Shown: in pieces, positions 52,275 to 60,278 of the stretch
Position numbering within the stretch: position 1 is the first letter of the stretch
Layout of the letters: each line of letters opens with the position of its first letter
Origin: Coleofasciculaceae cyanobacterium
Lineage (GTDB): Bacteria; Cyanobacteriota; Cyanobacteriia; Cyanobacteriales; Xenococcaceae
NCBI GenBank assembly: GCA_036703275.1
Contig: DATNPK010000028.1
Coordinates: 186,001 to 250,000, forward strand
DNA length: 64,000 nt
Reading direction: 5' to 3'
Program-made: the position numbers and the translations under genes
The notes under the pieces: generated by a model
Databases searched by the model: none
What the model was told of the DNA's origin: nothing
What the model saw: the letters and a program-made list of their open reading frames with translations, nothing else

Positions 52275-52913
52275 ATGTTGCTAGAAGTAAAAAGAATTAT
52301 AGTTCCGCCAGGACAAACAGTAATGTTAGATGGTGTTAGCTGGGCTGAATTTGAGTCTATTTTAGAAGATTTGGGCGAAAATCGCGGTTTTAGAATAGCT
52401 TATGACCGAGGACAATTAGAAATTATGACCCCTCTACCAGAACACCAAGTTAATAAAGAATATATTAGTGACTTTGTAAAAATTCTTTTAGAAGAACTAG
52501 ATATTGAATTTTGTCCCTTGGGTTCTACTACTTTTAAAAATCCGTTAATGTTCAAAGGGATTGAACCTGATAGTTGTTTTTACATTCAAAATGAAGCCGT
52601 AGTTAGAGGTAAAAATCGCTTAGATTTAACTGTCGATCCGCCACCAGATTTAGCTTTAGAAATAGATATTACTAATCGTTCTCATCCAGAGATTTATCAG
52701 TCTTTAGGTGTCCCAGAATTATGGCAATATAAACGGAGTAAGTTACAAATTTTACTATTATTAGATGGTAAATATGTAGAGTCAAATCAAAGTAGTATTT
52801 TTGCCAATTTTTCTTTAATTGAAGTAATTCCTCAATATTTGAATCAATGTCGAATCGAAGGCAGAAATAAGGGGATAAAAGCTTTTCGCAGTTGGGTGAA
52901 AAAGCAATTATAA
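52275..52913 (+). CDS. Uma2-family (DUF820) endonuclease-like protein
   Basis: The 212-residue protein has the Uma2 fold: GVSWAEFESILEDLGENRGFRIAYDRGQLEIMTPLPEHQ at the start. The PD-(D/E)-x-K-like core PPPDLALEIDITNRS follows, then LGVPELWQYKRSKLQILLL. These proteins are hugely amplified in cyanobacteria, and their role is unknown despite the nuclease fold. I start at ATG 52275; a GTG eight codons upstream is the alternative. The gene is single. Confidence 0.87.
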   Translation: MLLEVKRIIVPPGQTVMLDGVSWAEFESILEDLGENRGFRIAYDRGQLEIMTPLPEHQVNKEYISDFVKILLEELDIEFCPLGSTTFKNPLMFKGIEPDSCFYIQNEAVVRGKNRLDLTVDPPPDLALEIDITNRSHPEIYQSLGVPELWQYKRSKLQILLLLDGKYVESNQSSIFANFSLIEVIPQYLNQCRIEGRNKGIKAFRSWVKKQL

Positions 52914-53043
52914 AATGTTTAAGCTGAATTATCCTTTAGATGGAATCAACACCTAAACATCCGTCTGACTTTTAAATATTCAGTCATTTGGTTTGATCGA
53001 GTCTTTACTCGTAAAATTAGTCATCAGATGCAGGAGTTTATCA

Positions 53044-53130
53044 ATGATTGAACCAGTTAATCTTTTAGTGCCGTTATTTCTATTAGGCTTAATCGTAATT
53101 GCAGCAATATATTTTAGTAATCAAGCTTAA
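53044..53130 (+). CDS. 28-aa membrane microprotein
   Basis: The frame MIEPVNLLVPLFLLGLIVIA and a further eight residues to TAA encodes one membrane helix. AGGAG lies seven bases before the ATG, which is a good ribosome site. Its stop codon overlaps the ATG of the next gene (TAATG), so translation of the two is likely coupled. It resembles the small single-helix subunits of photosynthetic complexes in size and start, but I do not recognise it as any of them. The length is below most gene finders' limits. Confidence 0.62.
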   Translation: MIEPVNLLVPLFLLGLIVIAAIYFSNQA

Positions 53131-54230
53131 TGTCAGAAATACGCGGGATTTGGATCGCTAATCGTCCTCACAGCCAGGTATTAGAGTCACAAGATAACAT
53201 TGTTGAGGCAATGGATTTTTTGCAGTCTTACGGCTTTAACGTAATCTTTCCTGTGGTATGGAATCGAGGTTATACACTCTATCCTAGTCAGGCGATGGAT
53301 CGATATAAGTTACCTGTCATCGATCCCTATTACGAGCAACAGCAGCGCAATCCTTTATCAGAAATTATTACCGCAGCACACCAGCGTCAGATTAAAGTTA
53401 TTCCCTGGTTGGAATATGGCTTTGCTGCTTCCCATCTCCTCAGCGGAGGACATATTTTAAAACAATATCCCCATTGGCAAGCAATAGACAAAAACGGCGC
53501 AAAAGTGAGACATGGTGGCTTAACCTGGATGAATGCTTTTCAGCCTCAAGTACAGCAGTTTATGCTAGAAATAATTACTGAGATTGTCAGTATATATAGT
53601 GTAGATGGAATCCAAGGTTGCGATCGCCTTCCCGCCCTCCCCGTTACCGCAGGATATGATAGCGATACTACCCGTCAATATCAATCCGTCTTTGGCAAAC
53701 TTCCTCCTAAAAACCATCATGACAAGCAGTGGATACAGTGGCGCGCCGATTTATTAACCAACTTTTTAGCCAAAATGTATCGAGAGGTGAAAGCAATTAA
53801 ACCCCAGGCAATTGTTTCTTTATCTCCTGCGGTATATCCTTTCTGTTTAAATAACCTGCTGCAAGATGCCAAAGCTTGGGTAGAACAAGGCTTAGTCGAT
53901 ATTATCCATCCGCAAATTTATCGTCCTAGTTTCTCTGGCTATAACCAAGAAGTAAAGCAGCTAATTAAAACTTTCGATCGCAATTCATTATCTAAGTTTG
54001 CCCCTGGAATTGCCTTTACCGCTAACGGTAAAGATGTAACTACTAAAGACTTGATTAAGTGTATTAAAACTAATCGCGATCGCCATTTATCTGGACAGGT
54101 TTTTTTCCATTATGAAGGGTTGCGAAAAAATAATGATGCAGTTGCGATCGCACTATTTAAATCCGCTGATTACGATCGAGTAGCAACTTTACCACCATAC
54201 TTCGAGCGAGAAGCTGAAAATAATTTATAA
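53130..54230 (+). CDS. GHL10-type glycoside-hydrolase-like protein
   Basis: The 366-residue protein matches the glycosyl hydrolase-like 10 family (DUF187). It begins SEIRGIWIANRPHSQVL, followed by YGFNVIFPVVWNRGYTLYPSQ, IKVIPWLEYGFAAS, GLTWMNAFQPQVQQFMLEIITEIVS, VDGIQGCDRL and VSLSPAVYPF. These are TIM-barrel strands with acidic residues at the usual places. It has no signal peptide, unlike many relatives; GHL10 members are thought to act on cell-wall sugars. Its ATG overlaps the stop of the 28-aa microprotein, suggesting that the microprotein anchors or regulates it. Confidence 0.85.
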   Translation: MSEIRGIWIANRPHSQVLESQDNIVEAMDFLQSYGFNVIFPVVWNRGYTLYPSQAMDRYKLPVIDPYYEQQQRNPLSEIITAAHQRQIKVIPWLEYGFAASHLLSGGHILKQYPHWQAIDKNGAKVRHGGLTWMNAFQPQVQQFMLEIITEIVSIYSVDGIQGCDRLPALPVTAGYDSDTTRQYQSVFGKLPPKNHHDKQWIQWRADLLTNFLAKMYREVKAIKPQAIVSLSPAVYPFCLNNLLQDAKAWVEQGLVDIIHPQIYRPSFSGYNQEVKQLIKTFDRNSLSKFAPGIAFTANGKDVTTKDLIKCIKTNRDRHLSGQVFFHYEGLRKNNDAVAIALFKSADYDRVATLPPYFEREAENNL

Positions 54231-54260
54231 TATGTTATATGATGTTATAAATTAAATCTA

Positions 54261-54488
54261 ATGAATTTTAGTATTTACCTTAACGATGATTTAGGAAAAA
54301 AATTGCAGGCGATTTCTGAACGAGAAGAGGTATCACGTAACCATTTGATCAATGAAGCCATAGCTCGATTAATCGAAGAGCGTGAAGCAACGAATTGGGG
54401 AGAAGAAGTCTTAAATTGGCAAGGTTGTCCAGAGTTTGAAATTAGCAGCGAAGATAATCTACTCCAACCAAAGGAAGACATTTTTTAA
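54261..54488 (+). CDS. vapB: VapB-type antitoxin (ribbon-helix-helix)
   Basis: The 75-residue protein has an N-terminal ribbon-helix-helix (about 1-40: FSIYLNDDLGKKLQAISER, then VSRNHLINEAIARLIEER) that would bind its own operator. An acidic C-terminal tail (NWQGCPEFEISSEDNL) would wrap the toxin. Its stop overlaps the toxin start by one base (TAATG), the normal arrangement of vapBC pairs. It starts about 30 bases after the GHL10 stop. Confidence 0.83.
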   Translation: MNFSIYLNDDLGKKLQAISEREEVSRNHLINEAIARLIEEREATNWGEEVLNWQGCPEFEISSEDNLLQPKEDIF

Positions 54489-54886
54489 TGACTTATTTGT
54501 TAAATACTTGTAGTCTTTCAGATTATATAAAAGGTGACATCAACACTATGGGAAGACTTAAGCAAGAGAACCCCTATAATATTTTTGTCTCATCCATTAC
54601 CAGATTTGAAATTGAGTATGGGTTAAAACTAAAACCCAGCTTGAGCCAAAAAATTACTCCTCAATTGACAGCTATTTATCAAAAAATTAAAACTATTGAT
54701 TTTTCTATTGCAGAAGCTAATATAGCAGCAAAAATTAGAAGCGAACTAAAACAAGCTGGTAGTCCGATTGGCTATTATGATCTCTTAATTGCTGCAACAG
54801 CACTGGCAAACAATCTAATTGTAGTAACAAGTAATATTAAAGAGTTTTCTAAAATTGAAAATTTATCAGTAGAAAATTGGCGGTAA
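54488..54886 (+). CDS. vapC: VapC-type PIN toxin with altered first catalytic residue
   Basis: The 132-residue protein is a PIN-domain nuclease: MTYLLNTCSLSDYIKG, SSITRFEIEYGLKLKP, GYYDLLIAATALANNLIVVTSNIKEFS. In VapC the first strand normally reads LLDT(C/N), and the Asp binds the metal. Here the residue is Asn6, so nuclease activity is likely reduced or lost. The central Glu (FEIEYG) and the late Asp (YYDLL) are kept. With its intact antitoxin it forms a typical vapBC pair. Confidence 0.82.
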   Translation: MTYLLNTCSLSDYIKGDINTMGRLKQENPYNIFVSSITRFEIEYGLKLKPSLSQKITPQLTAIYQKIKTIDFSIAEANIAAKIRSELKQAGSPIGYYDLLIAATALANNLIVVTSNIKEFSKIENLSVENWR

Positions 54887-55031
54887 AAAAGGTAAGTATA
54901 GTCATTCCAATTAGCTTCCGTATTTTAATTACTTATTACTTCATATAGAAACATATAAAAATAACTATTTTTGAAAAGGGAAGCCGTAAATATCCATAAA
55001 AATACAGATGTGTTTAACTCACCTAATAACT

Positions 55032-55268
55032 TTAAAACTCAAAATTAAGTCCTATTTCTGTTCCAAAGAAATCAACAGTGTTTTCCTCGAATTGGCTAGC
55101 ATATCTCATTTGTCCAAAAATGCTTAATCTTTTACTAACAGGTGCGGATATTCCTACTTTAGCTTGCCAAGTAAGGCGAGTATCGTCTGTTACCGTTATG
55201 TCTCCATCACCTACACCTAAAGTAGATATGCCAATACCTGGGCTTAAATATGCAGATGCACTATTTTC
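55032..55268 (-). pseudogene. Outer-membrane beta-barrel protein, C-terminal remnant
   Basis: About 78 codons without a start, preceded by an in-frame TAA, read as alternating strands (YLSPGIGISTLGVGDG, TRLTWQAKVGISAPVS, FGQMRYASQFEENTVDFFGTEIGLNFEF). The last residue is Phe, as in outer-membrane barrel proteins recognised by the BAM machinery. The N-terminal barrel and signal peptide are missing. It lies in the spacer between vapC and lipA. Confidence 0.55.
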
Positions 55269-55438
55269 TTATTGAATTATTGATGTAATTCAGAAAATAT
55301 GCCCAATTATGCTCGATTATTCTAAGAATGAAACAGCCCTACCCCAAATTTGGGGGTTAAACGCAAAATCAATACAGGCACTTAGAGACAAGATAGAATA
55401 AGCAGTAATTAATCTTAAGTAAATTGGAGCAAGAGGGA

Positions 55439-56332
55439 GTGGTAGTCAAGCCAGACTGGTTAAGGGTTAAAGCACCGCAATTTGAACGAGTGGGTAGCGT
55501 TAAGGAGATATTGCGCGATTTATCGTTAAATACCGTCTGCGAAGAAGCTTCTTGCCCTAATATTGGGGAATGCTTTGCTGTAGGTACAGCTACCTTTCTA
55601 ATTATGGGGCCAGCCTGTACTCGCGCCTGTCCTTATTGTGATATTGACTTTGAGAAAAAACCCCAGGCTCTCGATCCAAACGAGCCGTTGCAGCTAGCCG
55701 AAGCAGTACGCCGTCTTAAGCTTAATCATGTAGTAATTACTTCGGTAAATCGCGACGATCTACCAGACGAGGGGGCATCTCAGTTTGTACGCTGTATTGA
55801 AGAGGTGCGTAAAGTTTCCCCGCAAACCACGATTGAGTTACTCATTCCCGATCTGTGTGGCAATTGGGATAGCTTAGAAATTATCTTGGCTGCTCAACCA
55901 GATGTCTTAAATCACAATACCGAAACTATTCCTCGACTATATAAAAGAGTACGTCCTCAAGGGAATTATCAGCGATCGCTCGAACTTTTACAACGTTCCC
56001 GCAGATTTGCGCCTTGGGTATATACCAAATCTGGCATCATGGTTGGTTTGGGTGAAACCGACGCAGAAGTAAGAGAAGTTATCCAGGGTTTACGAGATGT
56101 TGACTGCGATATTTTGACTATTGGACAATATCTTCAACCTTCTCAAAAACATTTAGGAGTCAAAGATTTTGTGACCCCTCAACAGTTTCAAGCTTGGCAA
56201 GAATTTGGCGAGTCGATTGGTTTCTTGCAGGTAGTCTCTAGTCCATTAACCCGAAGTTCTTATCATGCTGAACAAGTTAGAGCATTGATGCAGCTTTATC
56301 CACGTCAAAAACCTAACATTGCTACCGTATAA
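55439..56332 (+). CDS. lipA: Lipoyl synthase
   Basis: The protein of about 297 residues is a radical SAM lipoyl synthase. The auxiliary cluster cysteines are in [13 protein letters not shown] (C-x4-C-x5-C), the SAM cluster in [11 protein letters not shown] (C-x3-C-x2-C), and the final RSSYHAE motif ([10 protein letters not shown]) is complete. It inserts sulfur into octanoyl groups on carrier proteins for pyruvate and glycine dehydrogenases. I prefer the GTG at 55439, with GGAG nine bases upstream; the TTG at 55424 lacks a ribosome site. It is followed by a strong terminator. Confidence 0.94.
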   Translation: MVVKPDWLRVKAPQFERVGSVKEILRDLSLNTVCEEASCPNIGECFAVGTATFLIMGPACTRACPYCDIDFEKKPQALDPNEPLQLAEAVRRLKLNHVVITSVNRDDLPDEGASQFVRCIEEVRKVSPQTTIELLIPDLCGNWDSLEIILAAQPDVLNHNTETIPRLYKRVRPQGNYQRSLELLQRSRRFAPWVYTKSGIMVGLGETDAEVREVIQGLRDVDCDILTIGQYLQPSQKHLGVKDFVTPQQFQAWQEFGESIGFLQVVSSPLTRSSYHAEQVRALMQLYPRQKPNIATV

Positions 56333-56364
56333 TCACTGAAAAATACTTAATTTTCCACAATAAC

Positions 56365-56397
56365 GAAACCGCGATTAATTGACGGTTTCTTTTTTTT
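56365..56397 (+). terminator. Rho-independent terminator of lipA
   Basis: GAAACCG and CGGTTTC form a seven-base-pair stem with an 11-base loop, followed by eight Ts. Confidence 0.85.
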
Positions 56398-56827
56398 GGT
56401 TATTTTTGGGAACTAAAAGCAAAAGCTGCTGTATCTCTTGTTATCAAAAGAATAGAGATACTTATTTGACTAGTTAAATCTCGTGATCGCTCAAAGAAGT
56501 ATGTAAATAAATATAACAATTTTGAATTTTCGGAAACTTTTAATCAGGCAAATACTTCCACACACCAGAAAGCAATATTTAAGGACTTCCTTAAAATCCG
56601 TGTGATTTAAACAACATTCAGCCAACCGTGTTGTTACTGAGAATAGTTGCAGCCAACCGAAAATAGCCAAAAAAACTTGCGGTTGATGTTCATTTTTACG
56701 ATGAATTGGGCAATCTATTTTCAGAGGAGGAAGTCACATTCACCAATAGTCACAGCCAACTCCGTCGTCTTACGTCTGAGTCATCTGTGACCACAACCTT
56801 CACTGGAGTCGTAATTAAGAGAACGCT
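56398..56827 (+). promoter_or_regulatory. Long leader of the sigma factor gene with palindrome
   Basis: About 430 bp precede the sigma gene without a convincing gene. A palindrome TTTAAGGA-CT-TCCTTAAA lies at 56578-56595 and could be an operator. The word CAGCCAAC occurs at about 56620, 56653 and 56754. A chance 84-codon frame at 56706 overlaps the gene start and is not called. A long 5' untranslated region is likely. Confidence 0.4.
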
Positions 56828-58090
56828 ATGCTTGCTAATTCTTCATACGTTGAAATCGAAGGAGACAATTCTTCACCTGACACTGATATTAATTTGGATT
56901 CAGAAGCTAACTATGATAAAGATATTCTTGATAAGTTGCCAGAAGAGCTTGTCGAACTAGATTTAGATAGTGCAGATCCAGATATTATTTCTCGCAGAGG
57001 CAGCCGGACTACTACCGATTTAGTCAGATTATATCTACAGGAAATTGGCAGAGTTCCTCTACTAGAAAGAGATGAAGAAGTTTCAGAAGCACAAAAAGTT
57101 CAACGCCACATCAATATTTTAGAACGACGTGTTGAAGCTGCCGAAGCTGGTAACGTAATTCTGCAAGAATTTATTAAGTTGGTTGATGTACACGATCGCC
57201 TCGTAACTCAACTTAGTCATCGTCCTTCGATCAAAAGATGGTCGATGGCGGTGGGTATGGAAATTCCTGTTTTAAAAACCAAATTAGCCGAAGGTAAACA
57301 AGCTTGGGCCCAAGCCATGGGCTGCGATGCCAAAGAATTGGACAAAATCCAAAAAAATGGCATCCGCGCTAAAGAACACATGATTAAAGCGAATTTACGC
57401 CTAGTGGTTTCTGTTGCCAAGAAATATCAAAATCGTGGTTTAGAATTACTCGATCTGATTCAAGAGGGAACTCTCGGCTTAGAAAGAGCAGTCGAAAAGT
57501 TCGATCCCACCAAAGGTTACCGTTTTAGTACTTATGCTTACTGGTGGATTCGCCAGGGAATCACTAGAGCGATCGCTACTCAAAGCAGAACGATTCGCCT
57601 CCCTGTTCATATTACGGAAAAGCTTAACAAAATTAAAAAAGCTCAGCGCAAAATTTCTCAAGAAAAAGGACGTACTCCCAAAATTGAGGATCTTGCTCAA
57701 GAGCTAGATATGACTGCTGCTCAAATTCGCGAAGTCCTGTTGCGCGTACCTCGTTCCGTTTCTTTAGAAATCAAAGTCGGTAAAGAGAAAGACACTGAGT
57801 TAGGCGATTTACTCGAAACTGAAAGCGCTTCTCCAGAAGAAACCTTAATGCGGGAATCTTTACAGAAAGACCTGCATTATTTGCTATCAGAATTAACCAG
57901 TCGCGAACGGGAAGTAATTCAGATGCGCTTTGGTTTTGGTGGCGAAAAACCATTTTCTCTGGCGGAAATTGGTCGCTGCTTAGAACTATCTCGTGAACGA
58001 GTACGCCAAATTGAAGCCAAAGCTTTACAAAAACTACGTCAACCCCGACGCAGAAACCTAATTAGAGATTATCTAGAGTCGCTAAGTTAA
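56828..58090 (+). CDS. sigC: Group 2 sigma-70 factor (SigC-like)
   Basis: The 420-residue protein has an acidic N-terminus, region 1.2 (TTDLVRLYLQEIGRVPLLERDEEV) and a non-conserved insert with DRLVTQLSHRPSIKRW. Region 2 follows (IKANLRLVVSVAKKYQNRGLELLDLIQEGTLGLERAVEKFDPTKG; core binding and -10 recognition YAYWWIRQGITRAI), then region 3, and region 4 (LTSREREVIQMRFGF, LSRERVRQIEAKAL). The NHRPS-type insert and the end RDYLESLS are closer to SigC than to SigA, where the word is EDSIR(L/V)YLQEIGRI; I assign group 2 with moderate certainty. Group 2 factors redirect RNA polymerase under stress or nutrient change. A long leader precedes it. Confidence 0.88.
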   Translation: MLANSSYVEIEGDNSSPDTDINLDSEANYDKDILDKLPEELVELDLDSADPDIISRRGSRTTTDLVRLYLQEIGRVPLLERDEEVSEAQKVQRHINILERRVEAAEAGNVILQEFIKLVDVHDRLVTQLSHRPSIKRWSMAVGMEIPVLKTKLAEGKQAWAQAMGCDAKELDKIQKNGIRAKEHMIKANLRLVVSVAKKYQNRGLELLDLIQEGTLGLERAVEKFDPTKGYRFSTYAYWWIRQGITRAIATQSRTIRLPVHITEKLNKIKKAQRKISQEKGRTPKIEDLAQELDMTAAQIREVLLRVPRSVSLEIKVGKEKDTELGDLLETESASPEETLMRESLQKDLHYLLSELTSREREVIQMRFGFGGEKPFSLAEIGRCLELSRERVRQIEAKALQKLRQPRRRNLIRDYLESLS

Positions 58091-58112
58091 ATTATTCATA
58101 CTTTTAACGATC

Positions 58113-58145
58113 AAAGGGTTAAGCATTGTGCCTAACCCTTTTTCT
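58113..58145 (+). terminator. Terminator of the sigma factor gene
   Basis: AAAGGGTTA and TAACCCTTT form a nine-base-pair stem with an 11-base loop, followed by a T-run. It starts 22 bases after the stop codon. Confidence 0.8.
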
Positions 58146-58168
58146 TATTTTCAGTAGTTAATTTGATT

Positions 58169-58269
58169 ATATGAAATAGAAAAAATAATGCGTCACAATT
58201 TTTCGTAGGGGCGTTTGCCAAACGCCCTTACAGATTTTTATTTGTAGCCAACATTTAAGTATTTCATAT
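58169..58269. mobile_element. MITE-like element related to the IS630 remnant
   Basis: A 101-bp element has perfect 10-base inverted ends (ATATGAAATA and TATTTCATAT). Its last 20 bases (AACATTTAAGTATTTCATAT) are identical to the end of the IS630-type relic at 50143-50162. Its middle holds the palindrome GTAGGGGCG...CGCCCTTAC (58205-58231), a member of a dispersed family. It has no coding capacity, so it would depend on a transposase in trans. Confidence 0.7.
58205..58231. repeat. Dispersed palindrome inside the MITE
   Basis: A 12-bp stem (GTAGGGGCGTTT with AAACGCCCTTAC, one mismatch) with a three-base loop. It is related to the palindromes at 21511 and 30793. Confidence 0.65.
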
Positions 58270-58305
58270 TATTTATGGTTTAATGACGTTTCTCAGCAAA
58301 TTTAT

Positions 58306-58317
58306 GGGAACTATAAA
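58306..58317 (+). promoter_or_regulatory. GGGAACTATAAA box
   Basis: The third copy of this 12-mer lies 36 bases upstream of the gene at 58342. Spacing and the TATAAA core suggest a promoter -10 region with a short leader. Confidence 0.35.
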
Positions 58318-58341
58318 TCTTACAGTTTTCAACTAGTTTCT

Positions 58342-58593
58342 ATGCCTAGAAAAGCCGACGAATACGCAGTTCATATCTTAATTTCTGGTGGTCACAGAGA
58401 AGAAGTTCGATTCAACACTGTTCAAGAATTTCAAAAATGGTACACTAGCTCGCTAGTGGCAAAATCTGATTCCGAAGATTTTGTTAATGTACCAATTAAA
58501 AACATTCAGGGAGAGTACATGGTACTCCGACCTAGAAACGTTTTAGCTATTCGAGTAGAACCAGTATTCCTCGGTAGTGTAGAAAGATTTTAA
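58342..58593 (+). CDS. Small conserved cyanobacterial protein, 83 aa
   Basis: The product begins MPRKADEYAVHILISGGHREEVRF, continues VQEFQKWYTSSLVAK and ends VLRPRNVLAIRVEPVFLGSVERF. It is predicted alpha/beta and soluble. I believe similar proteins of 80-90 residues occur widely in cyanobacteria without assigned function. It has its own promoter region with the GGGAACTATAAA box and shares a bidirectional terminator with cytM. Confidence 0.72.
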   Translation: MPRKADEYAVHILISGGHREEVRFNTVQEFQKWYTSSLVAKSDSEDFVNVPIKNIQGEYMVLRPRNVLAIRVEPVFLGSVERF

Positions 58594-58624
58594 ATTTTAA
58601 CCTAAAAATTTTCTTTAAATAATT

Positions 58625-58660
58625 AAAAGCAGTCAATTAGCTTCTCGATTGACTGCTTTT
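58625..58660. terminator. Bidirectional terminator between the 83-aa gene and cytM
   Basis: AAAAGCAGTCAAT and ATTGACTGCTTTT form a perfect 13-bp stem with a 10-base loop. The T-run is part of the stem on both strands, so it can end both convergent transcripts. Confidence 0.85.
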
Positions 58661-58664
58661 GAAT

Positions 58665-59039
58665 TTAAAGCTGACTTAAATAACTTAGTAAATCTGCCAT
58701 CTCTTGCTTGCTGGGCTGAAATTTGGGCATTGGGGGTGTTCTGCCACTAGTTACCTGGGTAATAATGTCTCGCTGAGATTTACGTTTAGTAATATCTTCT
58801 AATCTCGGACCAACATTTTTATCTGCTCGCAAATTGTGGCATCCCGCACAATTTATTTGAAACATAGCTAAACCTTTTTGAGTATCTCCCTCCAAGGACA
58901 ACACATCGTAAGCATAGGGGTCTGAAGTTTTTTGCCAATAGATACCCAGAATACTAAATCCGACAATAAGCATTACAGCCATGATGATTAATAAAAGACG
59001 GTTTAGCCAAACACGAGATTGGACTAACTGGTTATCCAC
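58665..59039 (-). CDS. cytM: Cytochrome cM
   Basis: The 124-residue protein has an N-terminal membrane anchor (about 14-34) and a class I c-type haem domain. The CAGCH haem site is in FQINCAGCHNLRADKNVGPRL, and the axial Met is in PPMPKFQPSKQEMADLLSYL. Cytochrome cM is conserved in cyanobacteria and restrains photosynthesis or regulates respiration under stress and photomixotrophy. The divergent petG gene lies about 200 bp away, so their promoters are in the same spacer. The ATG gives a normal anchor. Confidence 0.9.
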   Translation of the reverse strand: MDNQLVQSRVWLNRLLLIIMAVMLIVGFSILGIYWQKTSDPYAYDVLSLEGDTQKGLAMFQINCAGCHNLRADKNVGPRLEDITKRKSQRDIITQVTSGRTPPMPKFQPSKQEMADLLSYLSQL

Positions 59040-59245
59040 TGTTGATCTTAAAAAAATTTATGAATGTTTACTTATATTTATTATGATTTATAAACTAGCT
59101 TAAAACCTAGAGGTGAGCCAAGGCAAGATGTAATTGTAGTTTCATTTTTGGCTAATTTTGCTCGAGCTTGGTTTGGATGACAGCCATACCAAAATTAGCG
59201 TAGGATATATTTTAGTTAAATAATTTATTTTAAGGAGACATTATT

Positions 59246-59362
59246 GTGATAGAACCTTTACTTTTGGGTATTGTTTTAGGTCTAATTTTTATTACCTTGG
59301 CAGGACTGTTTTTCGCTGCCTATATGCAATACAAGCGCGGTAATCAGTTAGGTATTGACTAA
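59246..59362 (+). CDS. petG: Cytochrome b6f complex subunit V (PetG)
   Basis: A 38-residue protein that starts at GTG with AAGGAG nine bases upstream. It reads [20 protein letters not shown] and then [17 protein letters not shown]. This is PetG, a single-helix subunit needed for assembly and stability of cytochrome b6f in the thylakoid. The GTG start is certain because the family always begins M(I/V)EPLL. It is short and unlinked to other pet genes here, next to cytM on the opposite strand. Confidence 0.95.
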   Translation: MIEPLLLGIVLGLIFITLAGLFFAAYMQYKRGNQLGID

Positions 59363-59494
59363 ATTTTAAAAGCGAAACTTTTATTTTGAATAGTTAAGAC
59401 TAATATATCAATCAAAAATTGACTAGAGTAAGGAAACTATAAATTTAATTTCTTTGCTCTTTTTATTTGGTCTATCTATAATGCTCTACCATAA

Positions 59495-59974
59495 TTAGGT
59501 AATCTGGCGAAAACTTTGGATAAACTTTAGATCGTAAGTATTTATGCCGTAAACCTGAAGGCGGGCTTGTCTTTGCGGGAATGGTGCAGTAGCAGTAAGC
59601 TCAATTTCTAAATAGCTAGACGGTCGAATAGATAAGCGTTGCGACCATTCGATCGCCGTGATACCAGGCTCGACTTCAATACCCGACCAATAGATTTCGG
59701 GATAGATACTATCAACCTGACTCGGCTCCAGGCGATACAAATCTAAGTGATACAAGGGTATACGACCATCTAAATATTCGTTGATTAGCGTAAAAGTAGG
59801 ACTAACTATCGACTCGCTAATATCAAGACCTTGACCAATTCCTTGAACTAAAGTGGTTTTGCCTGCTCCTAAATTACCCAAGAGGAAAATAGTATGACCA
59901 GGAAGAAGATGTTTACCTAGCAGATAACCAAGATGCCGAGTATCTTGGAGAGTAGGCAAAAGTATTGTAGGCAT
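59495..59974 (-). CDS. tsaE: tRNA threonylcarbamoyladenosine ATPase TsaE
   Basis: The 159-residue protein has the TsaE layout: T-x-x-L-G-x2-LG (TRHLGYLLGKHLLPGHTIFL), Walker A GNLGAGKTT, SPTFTLINEY, the HLDLYRL motif (YHLDLYRLEPSQ) and IEWSQRL. It drives turnover of the TsaB-TsaD complex that makes the universal t6A37 tRNA modification in the cytoplasm. The ATG at 59974 gives the usual length; a TTG three codons further up is less likely. The gene is single, and the spacer to the next gene (59975-60278) has no gene. Confidence 0.93.
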   Translation of the reverse strand: MPTILLPTLQDTRHLGYLLGKHLLPGHTIFLLGNLGAGKTTLVQGIGQGLDISESIVSPTFTLINEYLDGRIPLYHLDLYRLEPSQVDSIYPEIYWSGIEVEPGITAIEWSQRLSIRPSSYLEIELTATAPFPQRQARLQVYGINTYDLKFIQSFRQIT

Positions 59975-60278
59975 CGATAGCAAGCCTTAATTGAAAAATA
60001 AAAAATGCTGCCTAATAGGCTGAGGAAAACAAAGACTGTTTCAGGCAAATAAAAAGTTTATCGAAATTTCATATTAATTAGTGGGTTGCAATACACGTTC
60101 TTCATAATGAATTGATAGATTATAAATAAGCCAAGTAACTTTAAGTTGGGATAACAAAGTAAAGCGGCTGACTAGGCTGTTTTGCTTTGTTACTTCCCTT
60201 ATCTCTTTAACTAACTTCAATATATTCTAATTTTTAGAGGCAATACTTTCAAGAATACGCCTCTCAACTATTAGATTT

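Noticed and set aside
56706-56960. 84-codon frame overlapping the start of the sigma factor gene
   Set aside because: It runs in another frame into the certain sigma-factor coding region and has the look of a shadow, with low-complexity Leu/Thr content at its end.
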